Positions 20,417 through 32,289 of a DNA stretch of 62,000 nucleotides are shown here, in pieces. The DNA is taken from NCBI GenBank assembly GCA_014529385.2, contig CM043969.1, forward strand, positions 74,446,676-74,508,675, in the 5' to 3' direction. Made by a program: the position numbers and the translations under genes. Below the pieces are notes generated by a model, which was not told the origin of the DNA, searched no databases, and worked only from the letters and a program-made list of their open reading frames with translations. The stretch is from Adiantum capillus-veneris (Eukaryota > Streptophyta > Polypodiopsida > Polypodiales > Pteridaceae). Positions within the stretch are counted from its first letter, which is position 1; every line of letters starts with the position of its first letter.

Positions 20417-22545
20417 GATGCCTGACAGCATCAGTGAGAGTCTGATCTACCTCATTCCCAAGGAGGTGGCTCCTTGGATGAGATTCGAGAGTGGCGCCCC
20501 ATCACCATCCTCAACTCAGTCTACAAAATTCTTGCCAAGGCTCTGAGTTTGAGGATCAGCCACCACTGCTTGAGAGCCTTATACATGGGACCCATACTGG
20601 TTTTGTCAAGGAGCGTAGTGTCCTTGACAACATCTTTACTTTTTGGGAGGCTTCTGCCCTAGCAAGGCTCCGTGGTGAAGATCTGGTGATTCTTCTTCTT
20701 GATTTTGAGAAGGCCTACGACAAAGTTGACTAGGACTTTTTGGAGGGCACTCTACGCAGGATGGGCTTCTCAGATGCTTGGATCAGAGGGGTGTCAGCTT
20801 TGTACAGACGAGCACACAGTCAGGTACTTTTGTCAGGAGGTAGAGGCGATCATTTCATGCTCACACGTTTGGTAAGATAGGGCTGCCCTCTTGCCCCCTT
20901 CCTCTTTCTATTCTATGCTGAGGCGATGAGCACATTTTTGCTATCACAGCTAGGTTGGTTTGCAGGGCTTAGCACTTCCCTATTCCGGGAGATGAGCTAC
21001 TGGACATTGAGTTTGCTGACGACTCAGCCTTGTACTTGGATGTCCAGGCGGCCAACCTTCACAGGTGTGAGCAGGCTCTTGAGACCTTCTTTTATGTATC
21101 TGGCACATTGATCAACTGGAGAAAGATAGTGGCTTTCTCGGTTGGTGGTGCTCATGTGCCCGATTTGAATCCAAGTGAGGGTTTCAGGTGGATTCCCCCA
21201 GGGACTGCAGTTCGGTACTTGGACTGTCGGGTTGGTCTGGACTTGTCTCCTGAGCAAGAGATTGCTCCCCTCCTCCTGTCTATCAGAAGGAAGTTGTTAC
21301 ATTGGATCTCAGCACGACTTTCTTTGGCTGGTAGAGTAGTAGTGTCCAACCAAGTGTTGTTGGCGACTATGTGGTAGATCACTTCTTGCTAGATCTTCTT
21401 GAGTTCTTGTATCAGTAGCCCGAGCCAAAGTGGCTTGGTAGGTCATCACTCTTCCTTGTTCACAGGGAGGGCTTGGGATCATTGACCCAGCACAGCAGAG
21501 CAGAGCCCTTCTTGGGAAGTTCATAGTCAGAGGACTTCTTCCAGGTGAGGAGCCCTAGAAGGAGTTCTTGCTACAGCAACTTCATGCTCAAGCTTGTAAG
21601 ATGAGTTGCAGGGTTTCCAGGTACAGGGCATGAGAGGGGTGCAAAGCATGTGCTAGGACATCTCAGAGGCAGTTCTAGCTAAGTGGCTCATACCTCTCAA
21701 GCCAGTAGCACCGAGGTGGATGGGAGCCTTCACAACGACTCGAGGTTCTCTTCTCAATCTGGGCCTGCTCAGAGGCAGTTCCAGCTAAGTGGCTCACACC
21801 TCTTGAGCTAGTAGCACCCAGCTGGATGGGAGCCTTCACACAACTGGAGGTTCTCATCTCAATCCGGGCCTGCTCAGAGACTGTTCCATCCCTCTTTTTT
21901 TGAGTTACAGGGTGAGGGACGCTTACAACGAGTTGCAGTAGAGGCCCCGCAGGTGGCAGAGTGCTGTTTTCATAGGATTTGAGTGGTGGGTATTTGTGGG
22001 AGGACTTGTGTCATTGATCTTGTTGACCCAGCAGGTCTTGAAACTGGACACTGGAGACTGTGGGCTTGGGAGTACATTGGGATCTTGGAGAGTGGCTTTG
22101 GAGGGACCCTTTCTCTTCTACAGACCACCCAGGCGTCCCTTTCTTTCAGTACACTATTCGACTGGGGCGTCACATACTGGCAACACAGAGAGAGGCTCAC
22201 CCCGCTGCAGCACCTCATTGGCAGGAGGAGGGTCTCATAGCTGAGTTCTTGGCAGCCTTTTGGGAGAGGTTGTGGGACTCCAGACAGCCAAGGCGAGTCA
22301 CCTTGTTTCAGTGGCTGGTCGCACACAGAGCTACAACAGTTGGGAGCTGGCTAGTACATAGTGGTCTCTTGGCCGCATGTGCAGCTTATTACCATCTTGT
22401 GGAGAGTCAGCGTCATTGTCTTTAAGATTGTCATTTGGCACAGTAGGTGTGGCTTCGTGTTCTTCGGTTGATGCCTACTCTTTCCACGGCTCGACAGTAC
22501 ACTTGGGCAGCAGCTGCTTGGTCCAACCTCACGGGCCTTCTTTGA
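20417..22545 (+). pseudogene. L1-type LINE reverse transcriptase, 5'-truncated
   Basis: Motifs of a plant L1-like RT appear in order across shifting frames: SLIYLIPKE, REWRPITILNSVYKILAKAL, GFVKERSVLDNIF, VILLLDFEKAYDKVD, GCPLAPFLFLF, the active site EFADDSALYL (about 21010-21040), LINWRKIVAFS, ISARLSLAGRVVVSNQVLLA and GGLGIIDPAQQSRALLGKF. The C-terminal zf-RVT-like segment at 22060-22425 contains VTLFQWLVAHRATT. There are at least four frame changes. No endonuclease precedes it and no poly(A) tail ends it, so both ends are missing. Confidence 0.9.
21668..21870. repeat. ~105-bp tandem duplication inside the LINE
   Basis: The block CAGAGGCAGTTC-AGCTAAGTGGCTCA through AGCCTTCACA-CAACT...TCTCAATC-GGGCCTGCTC is present twice, at about 21665-21770 and 21771-21875, with several substitutions. 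It lies between the RT C-terminus and the zf-RVT-like segment and breaks the ORF spacing there. Confidence 0.75.
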
Positions 22546-22597
22546 TCAGTGGTCTTCTTTGAACATTACATTGATCAATGGTCTTCTTTGAACATTA
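22542..22597. repeat. 29-bp-period tandem duplication
   Basis: Two 27-base copies, 22542-22568 and 22571-22597, differ at a single base and are separated by two bases. On the minus strand the right-hand copy encodes the NVMFKEDH-like end of the hAT fragment. The duplication marks the join between LINE and hAT sequence. Confidence 0.85.
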
Positions 22598-23080
22598 GGC
22601 CAACCATCACTCACAATTGTGTATCCGAAAAGCAAAATATTCCCAAGTATTATTTTTAAAACACACTCTTTGACTTCGATGTAACATTTGTCCAAGAGAT
22701 CATTTCGTATTGTGTGATAGGAAGGGGCTAAAAATCATGGGCCAAACTCACCAATTTTCTTCCATGCGGCCTTCCAATGATTGTTGTCTACCATGACTAG
22801 AGCACTTACAATGAAAAAATTTGCTTTGGCAAGTGCAGTTTGTGCTTCTTCTAGAGATTGCATATGAAGGCTTTGATGCAATGATTTTTGACGCATTTTC
22901 CCTAGTCCATCTTCATTGTGATGCTTAAAAGGAACACTGCTTGGCATTTCCTTTCCCTATGCAGGCTGTTTTGAAGGGTTAGTTGGTGTCACCACAGGAT
23001 CTAGAGAGTTAATATTTGGATCTGTCTGCTCTTGACGTACATCTTTAATAGAGCTGTGTCTATCTCTCGCCATCCTTTTT
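22575..23080 (-). pseudogene. hAT-family transposase fragment (DUF659 region)
   Basis: The minus strand reads ALAKANFFIVSALVM, HWKAAWKKIGEFGP, stop, FLAPSYHTIRNDLLDKCY, ECVLKIILG and TIVSDGWPNVQRRPLINVMF. The order (W-K-x-x, G-P-x-F-x-x-P-S-Y-x-x-I-R-x-x-L-L) followed by S-D-G-W-x-x-x-x-R-R-P-L-I-N is that of the DUF659 part of plant hAT transposases. The protein stops at the duplication at 22597; the BED finger and the catalytic C-terminus are not found. It is a short relic on the opposite strand to the neighbouring LINE. Confidence 0.85.
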
Positions 23081-23099
23081 AGCGGGCTCTTATCTCAAC

Positions 23100-23815
23100 C
23101 GCTTTGCAATTGCTATCAACTCAAATTTATGATGGTGAAAAATGCAAGACTTCAAGGACCTTTATATACCTAGCACGCTAGTGTAGTGCATCCGACCCTT
23201 GACTATCGACTCGTCATTTACATATGCTCATCTTCTAAAACCAACATCGGCCCTTTTATGGACCAATGGCTTTGTCACAATGAGCACGAATCTCCAAATT
23301 ATCAATTGTTTTGGATTCGTATCTTTATGTTTGGTGATGGATTTAAATATTTTTAGAAGTGGTTACCGTATTAAGAATCACGCTTGGCCCAAAAAAGGAC
23401 TTGTGACTCTATAACCTTAGGTCAATTCACAAGGAGATGATTGTACCTGGTTCTTGGCTACACTCCCTAGGGATTTTCCTAGTCAAGATGCCAAAGGTAA
23501 AAGAAGTTTTACTTTATATAATTACGCCCGCCGGGCTTTTTTATTTTCCAAACAGGCCCGCAGGGAAAATTAAAAAGACCAACGGGCCCAGAGGGAAAAG
23601 AATGAAACCTAACGGGCTGATCAGCACTATTGGGTTTTGCAGGTCATCATCAAAACGTGATCGCATCTTTTTCATGTTAAGCTATTTGTGTTATTAACAT
23701 AATCACACAATCGTGATCAAGTCAACGAAATCCATGAAAGCTCCAACCCACACAATAGGACATTCAAAGTTATTTAGAGCATTCAATTAAGGCACTAGGA
23801 TGGACAATCATACTT
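23100..23815. other. Stretch with short GC-rich inverted motifs
   Basis: No gene is seen. Between 23526 and 23620 three related G/C-rich motifs recur at ~30-base steps, each followed by an A/T-rich run: GCCCGCCGGGC, GGCCCGCAGGGAAAA, CGGGCCCAGAGGGAAAA, then AACGGGCTGATC. Their meaning is unknown. Confidence 0.4.
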
Positions 23816-24560
23816 GTGCAAATTAACCAATATGTATATCTTTCTAAGTTTTTTTATGCGGTAGAAGATAAGCCAGTGCAACATCCATTATTGCTCGGTC
23901 AGCCATGGCAGAGAAAGTACAATGTACAGATTGATTGGAGCTCTGATAAAGTTGACATTCAACATGCTAAGGAAAGCCAAGTGGTTCCATTTACTGCACA
24001 CAAATCTAACAAACCATCGGTAGTGGAATCAATTGATAAGGGCAAACAACTCTTCCTTATAGCAGTTCAACAATGGATACAAAAGAGAAATTCAAAGGAG
24101 ATCACTTTCGCATATATCCTATCCAAGGTAGTTACGGCCAACAAAGAGAAAATGCTAGTGCATATGTCAGGGAAACCCACAAAGAAAAGGCAGTTATCAT
24201 AGCTTGCAATGGCACATAAGCAGGTCTGGATCAAGAAGGATGAAGTTGCAAGGTTTAGGTAGACAATGCTCAAAGCTACCTCTCCATCGACATATGGTAA
24301 GCCCAAGAAATCAAACCCACAGTATATCACAAAAGTATGCGTGCCAAAGAATCTGATTACAGTCCAAGCCAAGCAAGAATAGCTCTGGATTCTAAAGAGA
24401 TAGGGTAGGGAACTCCCTTCAGTACAAACACCTAAGATCCAACCAAAACCAAAGCCTAGACAACCAAAACAAAATGAGAAGAAAATTTGGTACCCAAGAG
24501 CTTATGGAAAGCTCAAAAGAGTCAGCCTCATATTTGGATTCTTAAACAAAAGACCACGCA
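23816..24560 (+). pseudogene. Element B: retropepsin-like C-terminal half plus W-x-K motifs
   Basis: A 128-residue frame contains FFAVEDK-like residues, then HPLLLGQPWQRKYNVQIDWS and DKVDIQHAKESQVVPF. L-L-L-G-Q-P-W followed by I-D-W is the same retropepsin-type pattern as at 13790 in element A, and the following V-V-P-F matches I-V-P-I there. Further right are QVWIKKDEVARF (about 24222-24257) and IWYPRAYGKLK (about 24487-24520). No RT or integrase precedes it within reach; the hAT and LINE relics do. Confidence 0.65.
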
Positions 24561-25030
24561 TAGGACATATTTGGTCTTTGGATTCACACAAGTGTGCAAC
24601 CCCACGCCGCAAGATGGACCAGCAATACAAGAGCATCCAAGGTTAATTAAACAAAGAGTGACAACATTGGAATTATTATTGTTTCACCGCTGTAATACAG
24701 GTAATGCAAAACCAGGAAACCTCAACATCGAATGCCAATAAGCGTATTGCTTATATCCTCCTCTCGATGGCATTAGTACAATGTTGATAACCATGCACCA
24801 CACATACCCTAGGGAGATACACTGCCGTACAGGAGGACTCCACCTAGGAGGGGGGGAGGCATTGCCAATGCGAACCCACAACAAGCATCAAAGAGGGCAA
24901 AAAAGGGCATTGTTTTCTATGTTTTTGGCATTTTTGTGATTGATTGCGGAAATTTTTGGTGAACCCAAGTACTCATGCCCTTATCTAGCTTGATTCTAAA
25001 GATATGAGGACAAACACCAAAAATGAGTCT

Positions 25031-25087
<57 letters not shown>

Positions 25088-26400
25088 TATGTAAAAATAG
25101 TAGTTTTTTTAGCTAAAATATGATAAAACGGAGCAATCCGGCCAAATATATTATATGTAAATTTACAATGTGGCTTATCATGTTTCTTTTTAGCTACTTG
25201 GATTTATTGGTATTTTTTGAAATTGATTTTCTATTTTTCTTTTATTTTTGCAATGTCTAAATAAAAACAAAGAAAAATAGAAAAAGCGGGTGAGATGGTG
25301 ATGTAATGACAAAAGAAAAACACGAGGGTGATCAAAAAGTCAAGGGAAAAATATGGTGAAGTCAGGGTGTAATTATGAGAACGTTGCGAAGGTCCAATCC
25401 GATCAGTTTTTTGGGAAAATGACAAATTTTTTGGAAGTTGGGCAAATGGAGTCCAAATTGAGAAAAAAATTTTGCAATGAGATAGAAGCACATGTCACAT
25501 TTCAGGTCAAGTGGTTCCAAGACCCTCGATATAAGATATTATGACCCCACTTACTAGCTCATTTTCACTATTCACACTTAGAGAGAGCTTGAGAGACCTA
25601 GAGCACGTGGAACTTCTATGGACTTGTACGACGTCCACGACACACCGATTGGTGCCAGATATGAGAGTTACGCTCATTACCATGTGCTCTTCATGTTCAA
25701 TGCTAACTTCAACGCAAAAAACTAACATAAGTGGCTACGTAGCATAGGTGGATAGAGAGCGAAACGGGACCGTAACTTGATAACCACTAATCCGATAGCT
25801 ACAAGACTTCATAGGGGAATGAATCCATGCTAAAATATCATGCCTAAACCCTTCCATACCAATTTAGGTCAAAAATGAAAACTCTAACTTCCTGGGCCCT
25901 ATAGAATTCAATTTGGGAGAAGTCTCCAAAATGGCACAAAATTTATTGGGTAGATGCCTCTTGAGGCTGTCTACAAGCCCGTGTAACTTTATCCATAATC
26001 AATTTACAAAAATTGGACTAAAAATTTGATTTAGGCTTCAGACACGCAAAGTGTCATTTGGCTATCATGGCCAGATAGAGCGTCTGTTTGCCACCAAACT
26101 TTATGAGCAACATTGACATACCTTTGACAATCAAGATATGTGGTCAAACATCAAGAAAATTCATCGTCGGCTTAAAAAAGCTTTCAAAGCGACAAATCAT
26201 CATAAAGCACATCCATAAGGCCAAAAGGCTACACCGACGACATGGAAAGGTGCCCCGCAGCATCTACAATCTTAGATGATCAAGGTCAAGTAAAATCATT
26301 GCAGAAAGTCATCTCCAAGAGCAAAAATCAATTTCAAAGTCCAAAGTTCCAAACATGGAGTTTCTAAGTTAAACTTATGAATTTCAAAATTGAACTAGAG
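24561..26400. other. Spacer with a (GT)n microsatellite; no gene recognised
   Basis: Only short frames are found. A (GT)n run spans 25035-25086. Around 25500-25760 the two strands both hold ~70-codon frames, neither recognised. The right part grades into the palindrome repeats of element B. Confidence 0.4.
25035..25086. repeat. (GT)n microsatellite, 52 bases
   Basis: An uninterrupted GT dinucleotide run, the longest of its type in the window. Confidence 0.98.
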
Positions 26401-27700
26401 CTGAAAGGGCTTAGGGCAATAACACAAATCTTCCCCATACATATAAACCACAATTTTGCATCACAAACATCATACGTGTATGATGTTTGATGGGTATTTT
26501 TACACATGCAGAGGATATTTTTACCACACTAGCCTATTTATCATGCTCATTATAGCTCACATATCAAGTTTCGTGCTAGTTGGACCACATAAAGCCACCA
26601 TTTGGTCAAAAACTGCTAAGATGAAGTCCTCAAGCAAAATATGGTCTTATCCATAGAAAGAGTGCTCCAAACCCAAGGAAACTTGACACAAGGAATGCGC
26701 ATAGCATAAACATTATATCACAATGCTCACATATCAGTTTTCCAAGAATAGACATCATACATGTATGATGTCTAGACCTATTAAATAGAGATTCTATCAG
26801 CATTTTGATTACCCAAAATTCAATATCATGTCATATATAGCATCTACACCAAGATTAGGCATGAATGGGCATTTTTTATTCATTATACACCTCATTTCAC
26901 ATATTCAAATGCCAAAAACCCCTTTAATGGCCTTGGGCATATGAGTACTTGTTTAAATTCAATCCTAAACACAGTACACATCATAAGCAAGCTATACATC
27001 AAGTCTGAGCCCAAAAAATGCAACCTAGACATCATATGCATATGATTTCTAGACCCCTTAATTTGAAATGCTGCAGTATTTTTTACACCTCCAGTACTCT
27101 TGTCAAATCTTCATTAGCTTGTCAGCAGCTTTTCATTACAATTGGATACTAGTTGATTTATTTTCACCCATATTGCAGAAATCTAAGCGTACAAACCCCA
27201 TTCATGGCTTTTGACCTCGATTTCCAAGCTAAAATTCAATTCTAATGATATAGGCACCATACACATGTTGTGGGCATTCTACCATATGAGCATCGAGTTA
27301 TGGACACAAAAGACATCATATGTGCATGATGTCCCAAAGAGACAATTTGCCATCTAAAGTAGTTTGGGCCTATCCTATACTCTTATCATATGCTCATGAG
27401 TCCATACAACAAGCTTCAAGTCATTTGAACATCATATACCACAATTATAGCCATTCTTCCATATTAGAGTCTGAAAAGATCTTATAAGCCAAAAATCTTT
27501 CTCATTACATGTCCACACCAATTCCACGCATATATGTGTGATATACATGCTATAAGCTATGCACCTGTGAACTTTCACCTTATTCTAAGCACATAGACAT
27601 CGTACACATATGATGTCCCACAACATAAAATCAACATCCAAATGCACTTTTGTCAACTTGCATAGCATCCTTAGCCCCCTTAATTAGCGTGTAATTCAAT
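26400..27700 (+). repeat. ~283-bp tandem repeats, each with a GACATCATAY..RTATGATGTC palindrome
   Basis: Five diverged units each contain an inverted repeat: at 26465 (11-base arms around GT), 26749-26774 (perfect 26 bp), about 27032, about 27311 and about 27597. Start-to-start spacing is close to 285, 283, 278 and 286 bases. Between the palindromes the units share only weak phrases such as TTTTACACATG and CTCATATATCA-like stretches, so the palindrome is the best preserved part. The block lies directly upstream of element B's 3' ORF. Confidence 0.85.
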
Positions 27701-27749
27701 TTTGAAATCATTTGGATAGCTAGAAGCTGATCAGTTGCCAAATTTAGTA

Positions 27750-30745
27750 AAAAATGCTAACTTTCGAACTTGGAGTGCATGCAAGATCAATGGATGCCGG
27801 TAAACACTAGTAAAGAAGAAAAGACTTGCCGTGAAAGACATCATTGCAATGGTAGAGCCCATCACAAATCCCAATGAGACATTGAAGCCGATAAAAGCAT
27901 GGATGGATGAAGCAACTCTAGAAACAGAGGGCATAAAGCTTTACTAACTTTCAAGATCCACAAGGAAATATAGTGGATGTATCGATAATTCCAAGGGAAC
28001 TCATTGAATATGCAAACAAAGAAGGCATCAACAATCATCTAAAAAGGGTGGATCTACATGGATTTTTTACATCTATGCCAGCAAGTGTTGATTTTCAAAG
28101 AGTCTATGAGTTGAATACTACAATCAAGAAAGATGGAAAACCAGTCCTCTCACTACACTTGAGGGGAAAAGTAAAGATGTGACAATTACACCTTAGAGTC
28201 TATGAGTTGAATACTACAATCAAGAAAGATGGAAAACCAGTCCTCTCACTACACTTGAGGGGAAAAGTAAAGATGTGACAATTACACCTTAGCTCATAGA
28301 AAATGCCTTGGGGTTACATAATGAGGGCAGTTCAATTAGGGAAAGAAGAGACACGGTGGAGGTATACTCTCAAAAGAAAACCAACCCAATTTTTGAAGAC
28401 ATGGTGGACCCAAGAGCCATAAAAATTTGCAAACTGTACAACCATAATTGCAACAAGAGGCCATAAAAGTACACTACACCACCTCATTCCATTGCTACCA
28501 CCTTCACTTGGGCACCAAGAAGCAGTGTGCCAAAGGATGTAAATTATGCTCAGTATTTACATGAACAGGTAGCGGGCTTGGGAATTGATAAGCCCAAGTA
28601 TATTGGAGGAGAGGAAGTCTTAACAAAAATATCATATGAAGCGATCGGACCCAAGGGATAGTGGACAGACCCACCAACTTAGAATGAGTGGCTAAGGCTT
28701 AAAGAGGATGCACAAGATGAACTACCAGTGGCACTACCTCTCTTAACAAGGCTCAAAAGAAAGATCGAGACAATGCAAGAAGAAAATACGGAAGAGCCAC
28801 CAGAGGAGAAAGGAAAGATTGTAATGAGTAGGGAAGAGAAACCAACAGAGACCACAAGTCAAAAGGTAGCCTGCATTGAGAGATTGATCGAGCAATTCAA
28901 GGTAGAGAGAGCACTAAAGGGTGATTTCAGGAGTATTGGGTTCCACATCCAAAGAAAAGGGGTGGAGCTCCTCACGAACATTAGAAGATAAGTTTTGCTT
29001 ATTTGAGCATATGAAGAGTCCGAGAGGGAAATAGAACAAAAAAATATGGAGCCCTTCACTGGCGAGGAGGTTCAGGATATCAAGAGGAACCTGCAAGAGT
29101 GGCATGAAGAACAAGAAAGAGAGTCCAAGGTGGAGGGAGGTAGCACAACACCACCACCATCTCCCTCGAGATCCACCCAACAACCTCCAAACCCAAAACC
29201 CTCAACATCTCAACAAAGAGATTCTCCAAAGAAGGTATCAGAGGCTGAGCCAACGCTAGAGGACAAGGAAAAGAACAAAAGATGCACCTATGACAATCTC
29301 ATTGAAGTTGAATATATATTTGAAGATGCTTTCTAGGCTGTATATGGCACCCTAATCCCGCCATGGGCTACAAAGAAAAGAGAGAAAACCAAGAAGAATC
29401 CACAATACCAAGATACTTAAAGAAGGGAATCGGAATTGCATCTATCATTGCATGGAGTACCAAGATTGGTACCAATTCCACCAGTGCCAAGATAGAGGCC
29501 TCTAGAGAGCCCATGGCATTCTCCTCCAGTGGGAGTTCTACTAAAGAAGGGCCACCAAGTTCCCCTGGTTGGACCATTGACCAAGCTAGTTGCAAAAAGT
29601 GTGGTAGTAGAAAATGAAGAGAATGTGAGAGCTGCCCACCAACTGCTTGATAGAATCAAAACGAGGTCTCTCACTATGGTTGAGGAAAATAACATGCTCA
29701 GGACAAGAGAGGAAAACTTAATAAGAGATCATGATAACCTCACCAAAGAGCTAAAAAAATATATTCAAAGAGCAGAGAGCGCAAAGAGAGAGAGAGGGAA
29801 TCACAAAGCAAAATCTTGAAAGAAGTTGAAGCAAAAAGGGATACCCTCACCCTCCAAATGGTTGAGGTATCTAAAAAGATTCCCAATCTCCAATATGAGA
29901 AAGAGAAAACATAAGACAGACTAGAGGTGGCTTGCAACAAGTTAATAGAGCTTAAAGGCAAATTAGAACTCCAAATATTGACCATACAAAGGCTAAGACT
30001 CAACCTTAAGGGCTGAAAGAGAAAGTGCGGGAGCGGATGCCAGGCTCTACACGCCTTGGAAGCTCAGATCATGGGATTTCAAAAAGACTTGAAGTTGGAG
30101 CAAAGACAAAGAGTCACATTGCAGAAGTCTCCTTAGTATTAGCTGAAGAAAAACCCAAAGAAGAGGAGAGAGAGATCTAAGAAGAGAACGGACAGCTGAA
30201 GTGCCAATGAGAAATGATGCAGAAGCTTTTAGTCAATAATGCGGAAGAAGATACGAAAAGAGAGGAGCTGGTACGACAAAAACTAGCAGAATTGATTCAA
30301 GAGGTGGAGAGAGCAAGAAGTCAAGCTACAAATCCGGGTCCAAGTGACTCAGGAGTCAATGCCAAATAGGAGCCGATGGAGATTCCGAACAGCTCTGAGG
30401 AAACCATACTGGTGAATATGCCTCCACAAATTCAAGATGAAGGGTAGGAGCTAACAGCGGAGGATGAGGCCCATCTCTGGATTTTAATAGAGAAAGCCAG
30501 TGAAGGGGGTGTCAGAGCAGTGATAGAATGGGAGCAAAGGATGCTGCACTCTGTGGGAGTACTAAGGCTAGATACAAATGTTATAAGAGAAAAGTGGATG
30601 CAACCATCCCTACCTTTTTTGAAGACACTAATACTTTATTTTGCTGCATGCGGTGAAGGATTTTGTGATGGAATCATTGGAAAATCTCTTTTAAATTGTA
30701 TGCCTAGTCTTGAGAGCCACCATGCTGAGTGTGTCTGAAGTAGGC
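27750..30745 (+). pseudogene. 3' ORF of element B, homologous to that of element A
   Basis: Segments match the 3' ORF of element A in order: VDVSIIPRELIEYA corresponds to VELQLLPKEIYDVA, VDFQRVYELNTTIKKDG to VDFQKAYELLSTIKEDG, and LIENALGL to EIVAEALKL. A charged middle (28728-29336), a P-rich stretch (29140-29230) and a coiled coil (about 29640-30340) follow. The end at 30520-30738 (VIEWEQRMLHSVGV) parallels VMDWELG in A at about 17860. A perfect 96-bp tandem duplication interrupts the N-terminal domain. No LTR or polypurine tract was seen after 30745, so the element is cut off. Confidence 0.75.
28099..28290 (+). repeat. Perfect 2 x 96-bp tandem duplication in the element B 3' ORF
   Basis: Bases 28099-28194 and 28195-28290 are identical by eye. 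The unit equals 32 codons, so frame is kept, and it covers the conserved VYELNTTIKKDGKP segment. Exact identity inside an otherwise decayed ORF points to a recent event. Confidence 0.95.
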
Positions 30746-31480
30746 ATTCCTCGCCATGTAATGAGACTTCTCTAAGCCCTGTGTATTCCATATGCCTAGG
30801 TTGAAGTACTTTTGAATGAAGTATGGCAAAGGGTGAAAATGATGTGTTGTAAATTAAGAAAAGTTGGTAAGCACAAACACTAACATAGTTAATTCTAATC
30901 ACAAGAATGGTTTTGAGAGTACCATCTAATGAGTAATTTGAGTGTTTTTCCATGTTGTCTTGAATGATAAATGGAGTGGTATATCCTTCCACTCTTTGTC
31001 AGCTTCACATCTTTTATGCCTAGTGGTTTAGATAAGAATGTGTGAGCCTTGACACTGCCAATGGATGGTTTGGAAGGAACATCCTTGTCATTGCTTGATC
31101 TTTTCTTGTCCCGCTAGATTTTGACATTGCCCTCATGGAGATCCATATCTAACAATACTAGTTCAAGGGCCTCTAGAGCCATCTTGACTTCTTGATTTGC
31201 AAGAAAACCCAATGTAGAGATATACTAACTTCTCCACAATTTTGCAAGGAGCATGCATTTTGCAAATGTCGACATTAACAAGTGGAATTGCCAAAACTAG
31301 GTGGAAGTGGGGTCTTCATTTGTGACAAGTAATAGCCTTTCTGCACCACTTTGGGTCCATCACCTACTCCATCAAACTGACAGCCACCCAATAGAGAGAG
31401 AAAGGATTGGTTTTTACTCAACTATTTAGAGAAAATTTCATTTTTTTGAATTTAAGAGATTTTCCCTTTGTATTTTATAA
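30746..31480. other. Stretch with no recognised gene
   Basis: A 118-codon minus-strand frame (30636-30992) and shorter ones resemble nothing I know. A minus-strand segment at about 30950-31010 reads TKSGRIYHSIYHSRQHGKT-like, possibly retroelement polyprotein, but too short to assign. Confidence 0.35.
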
Positions 31481-31502
31481 AAGAGTACAAGTTTGACCAC
31501 TT

Positions 31503-31562
31503 AATCCCATGGCAAATAAAGAGGCCCCCTTAGACCCCATTTCCTTCCTAATGTCCCTCAAC
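31503..31562 (+). repeat. ~60-bp copy of a Helentron internal segment
   Basis: This matches 57006-57065 at most positions, including the exact run ATGGCAAATAAAGAGGCC. At 57 kb the segment is part of the Helentron Rep region. Here no Rep continues, so this is a small relic of the same family. Confidence 0.75.
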
Positions 31563-32289
31563 AAACCCATACTAAAATACATGTTTTAGATCCACAGTTG
31601 TCTATGCCACTCCAAATAAAAGACGCCCCTCATGGCACATTGGAGAGATGGTTTGTCCACTGTCCAATGCTTCAGGTCACAATTTTGTTGTTTCCATAAG
31701 AATCAAATAATCATTGGAGCCTTGTATGCATTGAACTGGACAAACAAGTGGTATGTACTATCAACTCCATACAAGGAACACATCCAGAGATAAGAGTGTG
31801 AGTGTTGATATAACCTTGAGTGTTTATTTGGGCTATGGATGATGACCTCAATATTGTTAATAACAAATAACTTTCATTGTCCATAGATGTGTAAAAAGAT
31901 TACTTCACGTCTATGGAAGGCTTTGTGGAAATCATGAACTCTACAAGGCAACATTTAAAGTTGTCGAAGTGCCTAATCAAACGGATCTAAATTCTTGTGG
32001 TTGGAGATGTCTTCTCCACACAGAGTACATACTATAGAGTTTTTTTGCTTTAATCCATTTATGTCTAAGGTATTTATGTGCTATGGTTTGGACCAACTTG
32101 GTGTTGTTATTAATTAAAGTATTGACCACAAGTTAACCTAATTTTGCAAAATGCTGTGGAAAATTATGCCTTGGAATATTTACAAAGGTGTCGCGCATCA
32201 ATTATTCAACATCTACTATCTATTTCAACTCCTAGAGTTCTAGATGCAGAAGACAGTTTTGTCGACGACCATATAATAACTTTAACACA
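31563..32289 (+). other. Stretch with a weak ULP1-like box
   Basis: At about 31952-32017 one frame reads VEVPNQTDLNSCGWRCLLHT, recalling the Q-x(5-6)-C-G box of C48 (ULP1-type) cysteine peptidases, which plant transposons often carry. The histidine and aspartate boxes were not convincingly found to its left. No other feature is visible. Confidence 0.3.

Noticed and set aside
23526-23600. GC-rich inverted motifs as bacterial terminators
   Set aside because: All other evidence is eukaryotic, and the motifs repeat without flanking genes.
31952-32017. A full ULP1 protease
   Set aside because: Only the Q..C-G box is suggestive; His and Asp boxes were not found, so only a weak mention is kept.
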